A stretch of 64,000 nt of DNA from Portunus trituberculatus (lineage: Eukaryota > Arthropoda > Malacostraca > Decapoda > Portunidae): assembly GCF_017591435.1 (NCBI RefSeq), contig NC_059297.1:12308911-12372910 (forward strand), read 5' to 3'. Shown here one piece after another: positions 22,321 to 32,960 of the stretch. The translations under genes were made by a program, and so were the position numbers. A model generated the notes under the pieces. It saw only the letters and a list, made by a program, of their open reading frames with translations, was not told the DNA's origin and ran no database searches. Each line of letters starts with the position of its first letter. The first letter of the stretch is position 1.

Positions 22321-23630
22321 TAACTCACTACTGACAATTGTTAACAATTTTAACTCACAACATACAATTTAAAACTTTCATTTGAATGTCCTAAGGGAGC
22401 AATTATCTCAGGGCAATTGTCCTATCTCTGTTCATTGTTCAACACACAAAACAAAAGACCCACTTCACTTGTCTTTAGCCTGAAATGCACTGTTTATGGA
22501 GATGTGTACCAGGCGGTGACACAATCCCCTCAATTGTTCTCCTTAACACCACCGCCAACACAATAACATCACTTCCTTAACTTCATTAAACGAGCCAAAC
22601 TAAAGCGCACACACGCACATATACAGAGAGAAGCCGTATCTGCTTAGGGCAGAGATAGAACCAGCCTGAGTAAACAATTCAATAATATGTATATGTACAA
22701 GAAATATGTTTTATTTAAAAGGTACATCAAAATTTAATGAGTGAGTATGCAGCTAACCTGCTTGGAGTGGAGGGGAGAACAAGACTGTGCAAACTTGTGT
22801 TTCCTGATTTTCCCACAGCTTAACTCCCTGGTAGGCTTCGTTTCATCCCCCCACCCCCCTCACCACAATAGGACTGATGTGGAGTAATTAAAAGTGATTT
22901 TGATTGCCATTACTAATGAGATTACATTACTAAAAAACACTTCTCTGAACAGCTCAGTTCTTCCTCTACTTACTGGAGTGAAAAATTTGTTAAAACTTTT
23001 GATTACATAGTGAGTAGATTTAATGTTTTTAAATTCATGAGCTGGCAACCATCTCTTTCAGACAGACAGATCCTGGTTTACATCTCAAATTCTTCCATAC
23101 ATCTGTATGTCAGTATGTATAAACTAACATGAAATGGCTGAATGTAACAACATCTAGCTTTAAACAACGAAGTCTAACAGCAACCAACCAAAAACTGCTC
23201 AAGCTAAGAACACCTAACTATAAACAGTAGTCTAATCACAGGTTACTAAAAAAAATAATCTAACAAAAACTGAATTTTATTATGACTGAGTATAAAAAGG
23301 TAAATCTTACCACAATCCAACTGAATTTAACCTTAAACACAACCACCACAAATCACTAACCACTTTGCAACAATTGATATAGCAGTCACGGAAAAACAAT
23401 ACCACTGGCGATGTTTTTGTGAAAGAAAAATATTTAAACTAAACTTAGCCTCACAGATTTAGCCTTCCTATATTTTCTTTGAGATGACATAACTACTGCT
23501 GCAATGCTATAAATGCTTGTTGTTTTGAGGATATGGTCCTAGTCCAGTTGAATACTTTTTTATTCTTTTTATTTTATTTATTTATTTATTTTTTTTTGTA
23601 ACGATATCTTGAAATATGAGAACATGACAT
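22321..23630. other. Noncoding A/T-rich stretch
   Basis: No recognisable gene. 23150-23350 has loosely repeated TAAACA/TCTAAC phrases like those at 36660-36900. A poly-T/ATTT tract lies at 23560-23600. Confidence 0.4.
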
Positions 23631-23631
23631 A

Positions 23632-24342
23632 TTATCATGTCACTCCAGGTGGTGGCCCTGCAACTAATGATTTATCCAAGATTGCCAAGGTCATTGGAAC
23701 ACGCAATTCCTGTGTTTTGGGGATTGAAGGCAGAATAGACACCAATCAAGATAAGCCAATGTAAGTAGAATGTTCCTAATCATAGTGTTAGACTATCTTT
23801 ACCAACTATGTATACGTGGAAAATGCATACTGATGTGGAGCTATAAGAATTTATCTGCAGCAACCTAAAATTTTAAAGGAACTAGAATGGTAGGGAAATT
23901 TTATGAACTTTCCAACCACTTTCTCATAGTGAATGGATGATTTTGGTTATCATTTCTGAACTTTCCAACCACTTTCTCATAGTGAATGAATGATTTTGGT
24001 TATCATTTCAGTCAGGAAAGAGATCCACCAACCCTGCAGAGCAACAGTCCAGATGTAATAACTGTAGGGCCCACTGCAGAGGAAGAGCCGTCTGTTGTCA
24101 CTGCTCAACCAACAATGGTGGCCCAGCAGGTTGGGGATCTGCAGCCACCAGCGGCAGATCAGCAGGCTGCAGACCTGCAGCAACCCGCACTGGTGAGTCC
24201 ACAGGCTTCGACACGTCTCGCCAGCTTAAAGGCAGCTGCAGCTAAAAAACTGCAAGTAATAGCAGCGACAAAAATACTAGTTGTAGAGCAAGAACTTGAA
24301 TACATGGCGGTATTAGCTGAAATAGCAGCATATAGGAAGTAA
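23632..24342 (+). CDS. Last two exons of a Harbinger-type Myb/SANT partner protein (NAIF1-like tail)
   Basis: The penultimate exon (to 23760) reads MTYYHVTPGGGPATNDLSKI and VIGTRNSCVLGIEGRIDTNQ, the segment that follows the Myb/SANT-like domain in NAIF1 and Harbinger partner proteins (TGGGP, then GI-G-D). The donor is GTAAGT at 23761. The last exon starts at 24012 after ATCATTTCAG with matching phase (QERDPPTLQSNSPDVITVG), is rich in Pro, Gln and Ala, and ends in a helical segment (STRLASLKAAAAKKLQVIAA), stop at 24340-24342. A possible AATAAA lies at 24388. The Myb/SANT exon itself was not found upstream. The visible exons are open, so this could be a domesticated or recently active copy. Function inferred only from resemblance. 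Confidence 0.6.
23905..24010. repeat. 53-bp tandem duplication ending at a 3' splice site
   Basis: GAACTTTCCAACCACTTTCT onward occurs at 23905-23957 and 23958-24010. The second copy supplies the AG acceptor used by the exon at 24012. The copies differ by GGATG/GAATG and by the last base (T versus A, which creates the CAG). Confidence 0.92.
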
Positions 24343-24421
24343 AGCTTTCTATTCATTTAGTATTTATATTGTACAGCAGATATAAGGAATAAAAAATAGA
24401 GTTAATCAAACATCATCTGTA

Positions 24422-25668
24422 CAGGCAACCCCCGCTTAACAAATGGGTTATGTTCCTAAAAAAACGTTCATTAAGCAAATTTTTGTTAAGCGAACCAATT
24501 GTAACAAGTTTAACCCCTAACTTGAACTTCCATTGAGAGTAAACAAAGCGAGAGTACATCATAGTACAGTAAAAGGTTTAATGAAAGTAAAAATTATGAA
24601 GTTAAACATTAAGGCACTTTAATTTGTCATAATGTACATTAAAGTATGTATGTAAGTAACTTTATAATCTTGATGATCTTTAATTTATTTAGGGAGGGAG
24701 AGTGGAGCGGGAAATATACTAGCTGGCAACCTGTGGAATGTAAACAAAGACCGCATCATTGTACCACATACAAAACTTATGTAACCACATTTCCACAAGG
24801 CTTTCCATTTTATCCATTGCAGAGTCACGAGTTCAGGTGGTTCTTTTAGCTTGCAAGGAAGATACAGTCTCACCAGCCTTCTTAATAGAGTCTGCTGACT
24901 TGAAAATAGTAGATGGAGTCAAGATAGTGGCAAGCAATGCTTTTAGTTTTCTCGCTTTTTTTTACGTTAAGGCCTATAGCACCTGTAGGCACACTTGAAG
25001 AGTGCGTTGGAAGCGCTGTTTAGCTTCCGCCCATTAGTGGCGCAGGCAGTTTTATTTATAGTGGTACCCATATTAGGGCCCATATCACCACCCAAGCTCA
25101 TCTTGGGTGTAACCACCTAGAGCCTGGGTATCATGGTGACATGTAGGTAACTTTAAACCACTCGGCAAATGGCAAAGTGTTTTAAGGCTGTATGTGGTGG
25201 GATTCAAACCTATGCGTGGACGTCTGCCCAATCCCACGCTCATCACCTTATCCACTATGCCACCACCTCCCTAAATGCTATTAGTTTTCTCGCCTTTCGC
25301 GTCTGTGAATAATATTCAGCTTCACTTTGAGAGAAAGACACTTCCTGGTCTTCTTAGCAACACTGCGACATTGCAGGCCGTTTTGGTGGCATGTTGAGTG
25401 AGGGAAGATGAGCTGCTGCTGACGTTTTTATTATTTTGAACCAGGATGGAGTGAGTGGTGCGCATTTTGTCCGCAAGAGGCACTGGTGTATTCAAAAGCC
25501 TGTCGGCTTGCATGATACGGCTGGGCTTTCAAACTTGGAATAAATTATCTGGATAAAATTTCATTAAAGCGAGTTTGGTGTTCGTTAAATGAGCAGATGG
25601 TAGTAAAATGAAATGTTTGTTGTAGCGAAATTTTGTTGTGTGAACCTTCGTTAAGCAGTGGTTGCCTG
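24422..25668 (-). mobile_element. Tigger A (pogo-group, non-autonomous)
   Basis: Ends are CAGGCAACCCCCGCTTAACA and the reverse complement CAGGCAACCACTGCTTAACG, flanked by TA on both sides (24420-24421 and 25669-25670). On the minus strand around 25480-25290 is a decayed N-terminal coding region equivalent to 26850-26950 of Tigger B (MSPSVAKKTRKSLTLEVKLN), with indels. A SINE interrupts it at 24956-25274. Confidence 0.85.
24956..25274 (-). mobile_element. tRNA-derived SINE with poly(A) and 20-bp target duplication
   Basis: On the minus strand it begins with a tRNA-like head: TGGCATAGTGGATAAGGTGA (box A) and GGTTTGAATCCCACC (box B, about 25197-25211). It ends in A-rich sequence (plus-strand T8 from 24956). 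Flanking copies AATGCTTTTAGTTTTCTCGC (24936-24955) and AATGCTATTAGTTTTCTCGC (25275-25294) are the target-site duplication inside Tigger A. Confidence 0.88.
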
Positions 25669-26110
25669 TACTTTATTATCTTAACTGATTAATGCCCACT
25701 GGATCATATTTGGTTATCTGTCTTTGATGGCCTATATCTTAAACATGGTAAGCAAATTGAGTTTAGAAAAGTTTTCTTACAGTAAACAGAAGTGGGAACA
25801 CCTATTTATAGCAACGACATTCAAATCTCCCCAGTGGTCGTGTAATTAGGAGGATTTAATTTTCTCAAATTTTTCATTATGTGAGTGACATTACATGTTC
25901 TGTAAAAAATTGTGATGAAGTGTATGTCATATTTCTTGATCTTTTCCACTATATAAGCACAACACTTTCTACGTGACATATCAGTTGAATGATCTACCCT
26001 ATCACACCATCTACTGAATTGCAAGTTCACTAAAATTAGAGGTGACAAATATGGTCCACTGGGCAGAACCTTTATCAGTCACCCAGTGTGAGACAGCAGC
26101 ACAGTTGCAT

Positions 26111-26898
26111 GTAGACATACTGTATACATCCTCCTGATTCTCTGATATTGTAGATGAATACTTTGCAGAGCATATACAGGCAACCCCCACTTAACAAAGG
26201 TTCACACTATAAAATTTCGTTACAACGAAGGATTCATTTTACTACCATCTGCTCGTTTAATGAACACCAAACTTGCTTTAACGAAGTTTTATCCAGATAA
26301 TTTTTTCCAAGTTGGAAAGCCCCACCGTATCACGCAAGCCGACAGGCTTTTGAATACACCAGCGCCTCGTGGACAACACATGCATCACTCACTCGCCCTG
26401 TTCAAAACAATAACAGCGTCAGCAGCAGCTCATCTTTCCTCGCTCAATTTACCACCAAAATGCCTTGCAATGTCGCCTAGTGTTGCTAAGAAGACCAGGA
26501 AGTGTAGACATACTGTATACATCCTCCTGATTCTCTGATATTGTAGATGAATACTTTGCAGAGCATATACAGGCAACCCCCACTTAACAAAGGTTCACAC
26601 TATAAAATTTCGTTACAATGAAGGATTCATTTTACTACCATCTGCTCGTTTAATGAACACCAAACTTGCTTTAGCGAAGTTTTATCCAGATAATTTTTTC
26701 CAAGTTTGAAAACCCCACCGTATCACGCAAGCCGACAGGCTTTTGAATACACCAACGCCTCGTGGACAACACATGCATCATTCACTTGCCCTGTTCAAAA
26801 CAATAACAGCGTCAGCAGCAGCTCATCTTTCCTCGCTCAATTTACCACCAAAATGCCCTGCAATGTCGCCTAGTGTTGCTAAGAAGACCAGGAAGTCT
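26111..26898. repeat. ~394-bp tandem duplication across the piggyBac/Tigger B junction
   Basis: The block starting GTAGACATACTGTATACATC (26111) recurs at 26505, including 66 bp of piggyBac and the Tigger left end. The two copies differ by only a few bases. The Tigger coding sequence continues only from copy 2. Confidence 0.93.
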
Positions 26899-27006
26899 CT
26901 TACTCTCGAAGTGAAGCTGAATATTATTCACAGACACAAGAGAGGCAAGAAAACAAATAGCATTGCTCGCCACCATCTTGACTCCATCTACTGTCTCTAC
27001 TATTTG
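26850..27006 (+). pseudogene. Tigger B transposase N-terminus (CENP-B HTH)
   Basis: The ATG at about 26863 reads MSPSVAKKTRKSLTLEVKLN then IIHRHKRGKKTNSIARHHL, the first helix-turn-helix of CENP-B/pogo proteins, which binds the element ends. It terminates within about 50 codons (LDSIYCLYYL-stop at 27009). The remaining transposase, including the DDE core, is absent, so this copy would need enzyme supplied in trans. The equivalent ATG region occurs in the first tandem copy (26470) but is cut at the duplication junction. Confidence 0.8.
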
Positions 27007-27188
27007 TAAGTCATCAGACTCTATTAAGAAGGCTGGTGAGACCGTATCTTCCTTGCAAGCTAAAAGAACCACCTGAACTCGTGACTCTAGAATGGATAAA
27101 ATGGAAAGCCTTGTGGAAATGTGGTACATAAGTTTTGTATGTGATACAATGATGCGGCCTTTGTTTACATTCCACAGGTTGCCGGTTA

Positions 27189-27504
27189 AGGGGCTATCAC
27201 ACTGGCCTATGATATGCAGAATGCGGGCCATGGTTCTTGGTACGAAACCAGGAACACTATCACACACAAGCTGCCCATGTTCTTGTTATGCTAGGCAAAT
27301 GGCCCACTAACCAAGACAAAGCCTAATCAAAATAAACCAGAACAAAACCATGCCACTTATACCTCAGCCTGTGCTTTGTCCTGGAACTGCACTTGCACTT
27401 CCTTTTGTTAAAGAAAAGTAAGTAAAAAAAAACTAGAGAAAAGCTGAGACGTGCGCGATGGCAACTTTAGAGTCAGAGGTGGTTGCCATGAGCCCAAACT
27501 ATCG

Positions 27505-27542
<38 letters not shown>

Positions 27543-27787
27543 ACCTTTCTAAATTGATGAAATATTATTTAATATTCCAATATGAAAAATTTAGTCACAT
27601 TATTTTTAGTTCAAATGAAAGGTTTTTATTACATATATCATGTTTACTTTTCCATTGGGATAGCATACGGAGAACCGGGATCGATATGAAGCCATCCCAA
27701 CTTGGTTCCGCTAATCCCGGGCAAGTTCCAGCTATATAGAGCGGATGTTCCTTGTTCCGCGTATCATAGGCCAGTGTGATAGGGCCT
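27189..27787. mobile_element. Harbinger-type MITE with TTA target duplication
   Basis: Flanked by TTA at 27186-27188 and 27788-27790. Ends AGGGGCTATCACACTGGCCT and, reverse-complemented, AGGCCCTATCACACTGGCCT pair over about 35 bp. 599 bp, no coding capacity, and it contains a (TA)n run at 27507-27538. Confidence 0.88.
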
Positions 27788-28132
27788 TTAGTGTCTTTCC
27801 CGTTTCACTCTCCCTCCCTTCATAAATTTAAGATCATCAACATTATAAAGTTACTTACATTATAATGACTTAAATTAAACGACCTACATGTTTAACTTCA
27901 TAATTTTTACTTTCATGAAACCTTTCACTGTACTATGATGCACTCTCGCTTTGTTTACTCTCAATGAAAGTTCAAGTCAGGGGTTAAACTTGTTATAATC
28001 AGTTAGCTTAACGAAATTTCGCTTAACAAAGTTTTTTTTAGGAAGGTAACCCCTTTGTTACGCTGGGGTCGCCTGTACTTACTAACTTGAATTGCCTGTA
28101 CTTACTAACTTGAAAAGTTATTTTGCTCAACA

Positions 28133-30102
28133 GCTGCGAAATGTGTCTAATGCTCCTGTGAAATGCCTCAGTGTGCAAGACGCTATAGACTTGTTATATA
28201 GTGAGGAGTTCAACGTTGATGATGATGCAGAAGTAATAGACTTGGTGAACATTCCTCCTGATGATGATCTAAGTGATGAGGATGAAGTTGATGATGATAA
28301 TCCACTTATACCAATGGTGAAAGATGTCCCTGGTGCCATTGAAATTCATACCACACAAATCTGGCGAAGGAATGAAGAAAAGAAGACGTCTCAACTCTGT
28401 TGATACACCAGTGTGGAGGTAAGAAGGATAGCATTAGTTATATTTTTTAGTATTATGTCATGTTCTGTGTTAAGAAAGTAATATGATGATGATTAATGTG
28501 TATTCAGCATATTTTTTGTCATGTTTACTCAGGGTATTTGTCTGTGGGCAGAATTACTAAAAAACTAATTCATTGATTTTTCATCATTACTGTTGGAGTT
28601 TTAACTTGGAAATGCATTTAATGCTAAATATTTACTAAAATGCTGTTTCTACTTCCAGGCACATGATACCACGGTACTCCAAGTGGGGTGAGATGTCAAA
28701 CCAAACCGAAAAGCTGAAGGCCAAACTGCACCAACAACTTGACGGTCACACACCAGTTGACATCTTTGAGGATATTTCACCGACGACATCTTTGCGCTCA
28801 TAAAGCGAGAAACAATCCGTTATGCACACACAGTGAAAAATGATCCCCTGTTTAGCTTGGAAGACCATGAACCAAAAGCCTTCATTGGCTTCCTGATCTA
28901 TTCTGGGTACGTCACTCTTCCTAGCGAACCACTTTACTGGTCTGATGCTGATGATGTGGCTCAAAATACTGTCAAACAATTAAGCTCTATCCAGGAACAA
29001 GTACTTGAAGATAAAAGCGTACCTACATGTACAAGACAACAACAGTCGCCCACAAGATTGCACAGACAAGGCTTTCAAAGTCCGGCCCCTGATTGATATG
29101 CTAAATTCTTCATTCCAGCAGTATGGTGTGTTCCATAAGACTTTATCTGTTGATGAAATGATGGTGAGATACTATGGTCATGATGGCCTCAAGCAATTTA
29201 TCAGGGGGAAGCCCATCCATCAGGTTTGGGTACAAGCTGAGGTCGCTTTGTGGTGATGAGGGTTATTGCTACAAATTTGACCTGTACTGTGGCCGTGAAA
29301 ATCGTCCAGCACTCCAAGAAATGACTCTAGGGACACGGTTTGTTCAGTGTGATTGATAACCATTTCACATCGCGTGGCCTCCTAACCATTCTCACTGGAA
29401 AAAACACGAGCCACTGGAACCGTGCGAGAAAATAGGCTGCAGCAGTGTCCCGTCAAGGCCAGCAAAGTCATGACCAAAGAGGAAAGGGGTTCATATGACT
29501 GTAGGTTCGACAAGAAGAAGATCCTTGTAGTCAAGTGGAATGACAACAAAGTGGTATCAGTAATGACAAACTATGACAGTGTTGATCCCCTCACCACGGC
29601 ACAGAGGTGTGACAGAAGAGAAAAGAAAAGAATCGACATGGTGCAGCCTGAACTCATCAACACATATAACAAAGGCATGGGAGGAGTTGATCTGCACGAT
29701 TGGCTCATAGGAAAGTACAGCATTGCTATACGTGGGAAGAAGTGGTATTGGTGTCTCTTGACCAGGATGATAGACATGACAATCATCAATAGCTGGTTGC
29801 TTCATAGACTTGTGTCAGATGAGCCTATGACCCTCCTGGAATTTCATCGCGAGATTGCGGTGAGCTACCTCAAAGCTGCTGCTGTGAATAGAGAAAAGCC
29901 AAGATTCACCTCATCACTGGGTTTGCTGACACCTTTGAGTCTCCGATATGATGGTGTACAGCATTTCATTGCCCGCATTGGTGACAGCAAAAGGCTTAGA
30001 TGCCAGTTAGTAGGATGTGATAAAAGACCAACAACAAAATGCGTGAAGTGTGACGTTGCACTTTGCATGGAGTGTTTTGCAAATTTCCACACACGTACAT
30101 GA
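28133..30102 (+). pseudogene. piggyBac transposase (two visible exons, several frameshifts)
   Basis: Exon A (to 28418) reads CLSVQDAIDLLYSEEFNVDD and an acidic stretch typical of piggyBac N-termini. A one-base shift precedes VDTPVWR. The intron is 28419-28658 (GTAAGA to TTCCAG) with phases joining as Arg, then HMIPRYSKWGEMSNQT. Further shifts fall near 28785, 29005 and 29225-29260. Recognisable family segments: FALIKRETIRYA, KAFIGFLIYSGYVTLPSEPL, KTLSVDEMMVRYYGHDGLKQ, GMGGVDLHDWLIGKYSIAIR, KKWYWCLLTRMIDMTIINSW. The C-terminal cysteine-rich domain (CQLVGCDKRPTTKC, CDVALCMECFANFH, 30001-30090) is intact. First catalytic Asp region is SVDEMM; last is GGVDLHD. Normally cuts and pastes at TTAA. 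No start codon is visible, as the 5' exon is lost or lies before Tigger B. Confidence 0.9.
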
Positions 30103-30556
30103 ATATGAGGTCGAATTTTCATAGCAACAAATACAGTAATGTATATTTTGTTGATGAACAGCATTGCAGTAGAAAGTAATATGATAGAGAAATATGTGTA
30201 TATCAAGTATTATGACTGATTTTTGCTCATGTACAATTTATGACTAAAAATGTAGAAATTTGAAACATTACAATTAGCCCAATTTGTAACTAGAAAAAAA
30301 CGCAGATGCTAAGTTTAGTACGAAAAAAGTAAAGAAACCTTGATTTTTTCCTTTACTAAGGTAAGTATATGCAATGGGGGCGAGATGCTAACTGATCTGC
30401 CCAGTGGATCATATATGTTACCCTCTGCAACTTGCTTATGGTTTGACTTATCATGATTTTTTCTTCAGAATGTCTTAGTTAGGTTACAAATACACATCTT
30501 GCCAAAAAGTACTAGAATTTGAACACGGGGAATAGGTCTGGGCCTTAATGGGTTAA

Positions 30557-30964
30557 TGTCATATATAAAAAATACATATATTGAAAATTTTCCCCTGCAA
30601 AGATGTGTTGCTACTTATGGCTATTCTACCCTCAGCAAACTATAAAAAGCTGAATTTGATCAGAACATTATAAACAAGTGAAAATTAATATTAAAAAGGT
30701 AATTCTTACTTCAAGTAATTATGAAATCACTTACCTTGGTAAGTGTGCGATGATCGGAGTTCCTCCTAAGCTGTGCTGCCCAGTTGTTGCTTGGTCATGC
30801 ATGACTGGCGGTGCATGCATCTAGAGCTCAGATTTCGTCTCAGGTTGGGGATAAGTAGTGATGGTTTGTATGGATATTCACAATAAAACAACCATACAAT
30901 TTTATAACAATAAATTGAACCCATACAGGTGAGTGAGGTAGGCCAATAAACAGTCCCAGCTCAG
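30557..30964. other. Unassigned stretch
   Basis: No coding sequence. It includes TAAACAAGTGAAAATTAATA-type phrases shared with 36660-36900 and an inverted pair TTACCTTGGTAA at 30731-30742. Confidence 0.4.
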
Positions 30965-30966
30965 AT

Positions 30967-31056
30967 ATGAGTGGTAAACTAAGGCACAAGGCATACTTAA
31001 ACAAACAAACATGAGTGGTAAACTAAGGCACAAGGCATACTTAAACAAACAAACAT
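30967..31056. repeat. 45-bp tandem duplication at the DIRS-3 3' side
   Basis: GAGTGGTAAACTAAGGCACA onward, ending AAACAAACAAACAT, is present twice in direct succession (about 30967-31011 and 31012-31056). Confidence 0.93.
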
Positions 31057-32252
31057 GCCTTTAGACCTAACAACATGAAATAAATCCAAAAGGTGCCCAA
31101 GCAAACAAGGGACAACAATACAACGGGATGGGTGGGCATGTTATAATGTTTGGTGAATGTTGATTCCCGTTTCCACCCAATTGACTTTTTTATAGTCTCC
31201 CAGGCCATGCCTGATTTAAAAACCTTAGAAGTGGAAGCTGATCTGACTGAGTAGGTATTAAATAAATCTTGACTTATGCCAGATTCTGTCATAAGGTCTC
31301 TGATCCATCTGGTAACTGTGGTCTTAGATGTTGGGCCAAAAGGTTTCCTGGTTGTTAACAAGAGCTTAGTTTGATCAGACGCTGTCCTTAATTTGCTCGT
31401 TAATTGTAAATATGTGGAAATGGCATCAACAATACATAATTTTTTATTTGTAGGAAATGCTTTGAAGACTATGTTCTGTACATGATGTCTGATATTAGTT
31501 TTTAGTGGATCTCGAATTTTGAAAATGATCTCATTGTCCGTAAGTGACACATTCCTGATGTCTAAGCAATCTATGGTCTGAAACCTTTGGCCAGATAAAA
31601 TGAGGAGCAAACCTGCCACTTTCTTGGCTAAAGAGGAAAGAGAGAGTTGATTATTGCATCCCCAAACATTGAATGTATGTAAAAATGCATCAGGGTCCCA
31701 TGTAAAATTATTTTTGGGGAATTTTGACAGTTGTTTAGCTGCTGATTTCATAAATAAACACACCATCTCATTCTGACCTGCAGGGACACCATTGATTTTT
31801 GCAACTGCAGAAATAGCTGACCTGGCAGCATTGAGGCTACTATAGCTGTACCCTGAACCATCTGCCTTCCCGTTATGGAAAAGCAGGAATAAATGGTCTA
31901 ACAGTTTAGTTACAGGGGGAGAAAATGGATCAACTTTTTCTCGTACACAAAACTCGTTCCAGATTTTGATATGCCTCCCATATGCCTCAAGAGTTTTCTC
32001 GTTCCAGGCCTTGAGTAAAAAGTCGGTAACCGCTTCTGAAAATCCTGACCTGTGGAAGGATTCCCTGAGAGAGGCCAGACTGCCAACTGTAGGTTCCTGA
32101 TTGGGTGGTTTCGTTGTGGATCCTGAGGCAGATAGAGGCACTTGCAAGGAAGCAGCCGAGGCGCACCCTGTAGAAGGTGTAGGGCCTCTGCGAACCATGG
32201 CTGTGTTCTCTACAGTGGAAGTATGGCTAACAGAGATGCCTTTTCTTCCCAT
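31041..32252 (-). CDS. DIRS-3 tyrosine recombinase (open, 403 aa)
   Basis: A complete open frame. N-terminal Ser/Pro-rich leader, SAM-like core-binding part (DFLLKAWNEKTLEAYGRHIK, LNAARSAISAVAKINGVPAG), catalytic Arg I in LLLILSGQRFQTIDCLDIRN (about 31570), TTVTRWIRDLMTESGI, box II YSVRSASTSKVFKSG (Tyr at the usual His, Arg present, about 31215), and Tyr nucleophile in SIGWKRESTFTKHYNMPTHP (about 31140). H-to-Y at box II is a tolerated variant in some members of this superfamily. It overlaps the RNase H frame by 26 bases in another frame, as in other DIRS elements. Of the three recombinases here, this is the only one without a stop or frameshift. Confidence 0.88.
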   Translation of the reverse strand: MGRKGISVSHTSTVENTAMVRRGPTPSTGCASAASLQVPLSASGSTTKPPNQEPTVGSLASLRESFHRSGFSEAVTDFLLKAWNEKTLEAYGRHIKIWNEFCVREKVDPFSPPVTKLLDHLFLLFHNGKADGSGYSYSSLNAARSAISAVAKINGVPAGQNEMVCLFMKSAAKQLSKFPKNNFTWDPDAFLHTFNVWGCNNQLSLSSLAKKVAGLLLILSGQRFQTIDCLDIRNVSLTDNEIIFKIRDPLKTNIRHHVQNIVFKAFPTNKKLCIVDAISTYLQLTSKLRTASDQTKLLLTTRKPFGPTSKTTVTRWIRDLMTESGISQDLFNTYSVRSASTSKVFKSGMAWETIKKSIGWKRESTFTKHYNMPTHPVVLLSLVCLGTFWIYFMLLGLKACLFV

Positions 32253-32960
32253 AGTTTTTGTGAATGATGTCTTTTATGACCCTAAAAGGAGGAAAAGCAT
32301 ATAGGGAAGAATCAATATTCCAATTACATGAAAAAGCATTCGTGCCTAATGCCTCAGGATCAAGTTTCCAGGAATAGAAAAGAGGCAATTGAGTGTTGAT
32401 GCGAGTGGCAAAGAGGTCTATAGTTGGTTCACCATACAATCTGCAGATGTCATTGAAAACAGTAGGCATAAGCCGCCATTCCTTGTTAAAATCTCTCTCA
32501 CGGGAGGCTAAATCAGCGGTGATATTCAGAGAACCTAAAATATATTCAGCTGATAGTTCGATGTTTCTGTTCTGAGCCCAGTCAAATATGGCTTCTGTCA
32601 CATCCAGCAAATGATGTTTGATGCTTCCACAATTGTTAATACTCACAACTGCTATAGTATTGTCAGATCTAATACAAATGTGTTTATTGGTGACATCCTA
32701 GAAGAGCATTTTCAAACCGAAAAGAACAGCTGTTAATTCTAAAATAAAAAATTTATGTGTTCTTTCTCATACTCTGCCCAGTGTCCTCCAGTAACTGTGT
32801 CACCAGTAGAAGCCCCCCAACCAGACATTGAGGCATCTGTGGTGAGAACGAAGTCAGGGCCAGGTGTATATAAGGATCTAACACAAGAATGGATATTGGA
32901 TGTCCACCAGGTTATTAGACATTTAGCTTTCTCATCAAGGCACAATAAGGCCTCATAGTC
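32227..32960 (-). pseudogene. DIRS-3 RNase H and linker
   Basis: Frame 32739-33431 ends with DFVLTTDASMSGWGASTGDT (first Asp) and GGHWAEYEKEHINFLF, where the LELKA Glu region is disrupted. Frame 32227-32646 resumes with WAQNRNIELSAEYILGSLNI, ADLASRERDFNKEWRLMPTV and EPTIDLFATRINTQLPLFYS. About 90 bases between the frames are garbled (32650-32740), including a stop. Function as in DIRS-1. Confidence 0.8.

Larger units (their letters stand above)
26177..28075 (+). mobile_element. Tigger B (pogo-group) nested in piggyBac
   Basis: Left end CAGGCAACCCCCACTTAACA after TA (26175-26176); right end, reverse-complemented, CAGGCGACCCCAGCGTAACA before TA. Closely related to Tigger A in opposite orientation. 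It contains an internal 394-bp tandem duplication and a Harbinger-type MITE. Confidence 0.85.
25681..30556 (+). mobile_element. piggyBac element bounded by TTAA, split by Tigger B
   Basis: TTAA at 25681-25684 and 30553-30556. Inner ends CTGATTAATGCCCA (left) and, reverse-complemented, CCCATTAAGGCCCA (right) form a short imperfect TIR. It carries a decayed piggyBac transposase at 28133-30102. The 5' part 25685-26176 is separated from the gene by the nested Tigger B. Confidence 0.82.
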
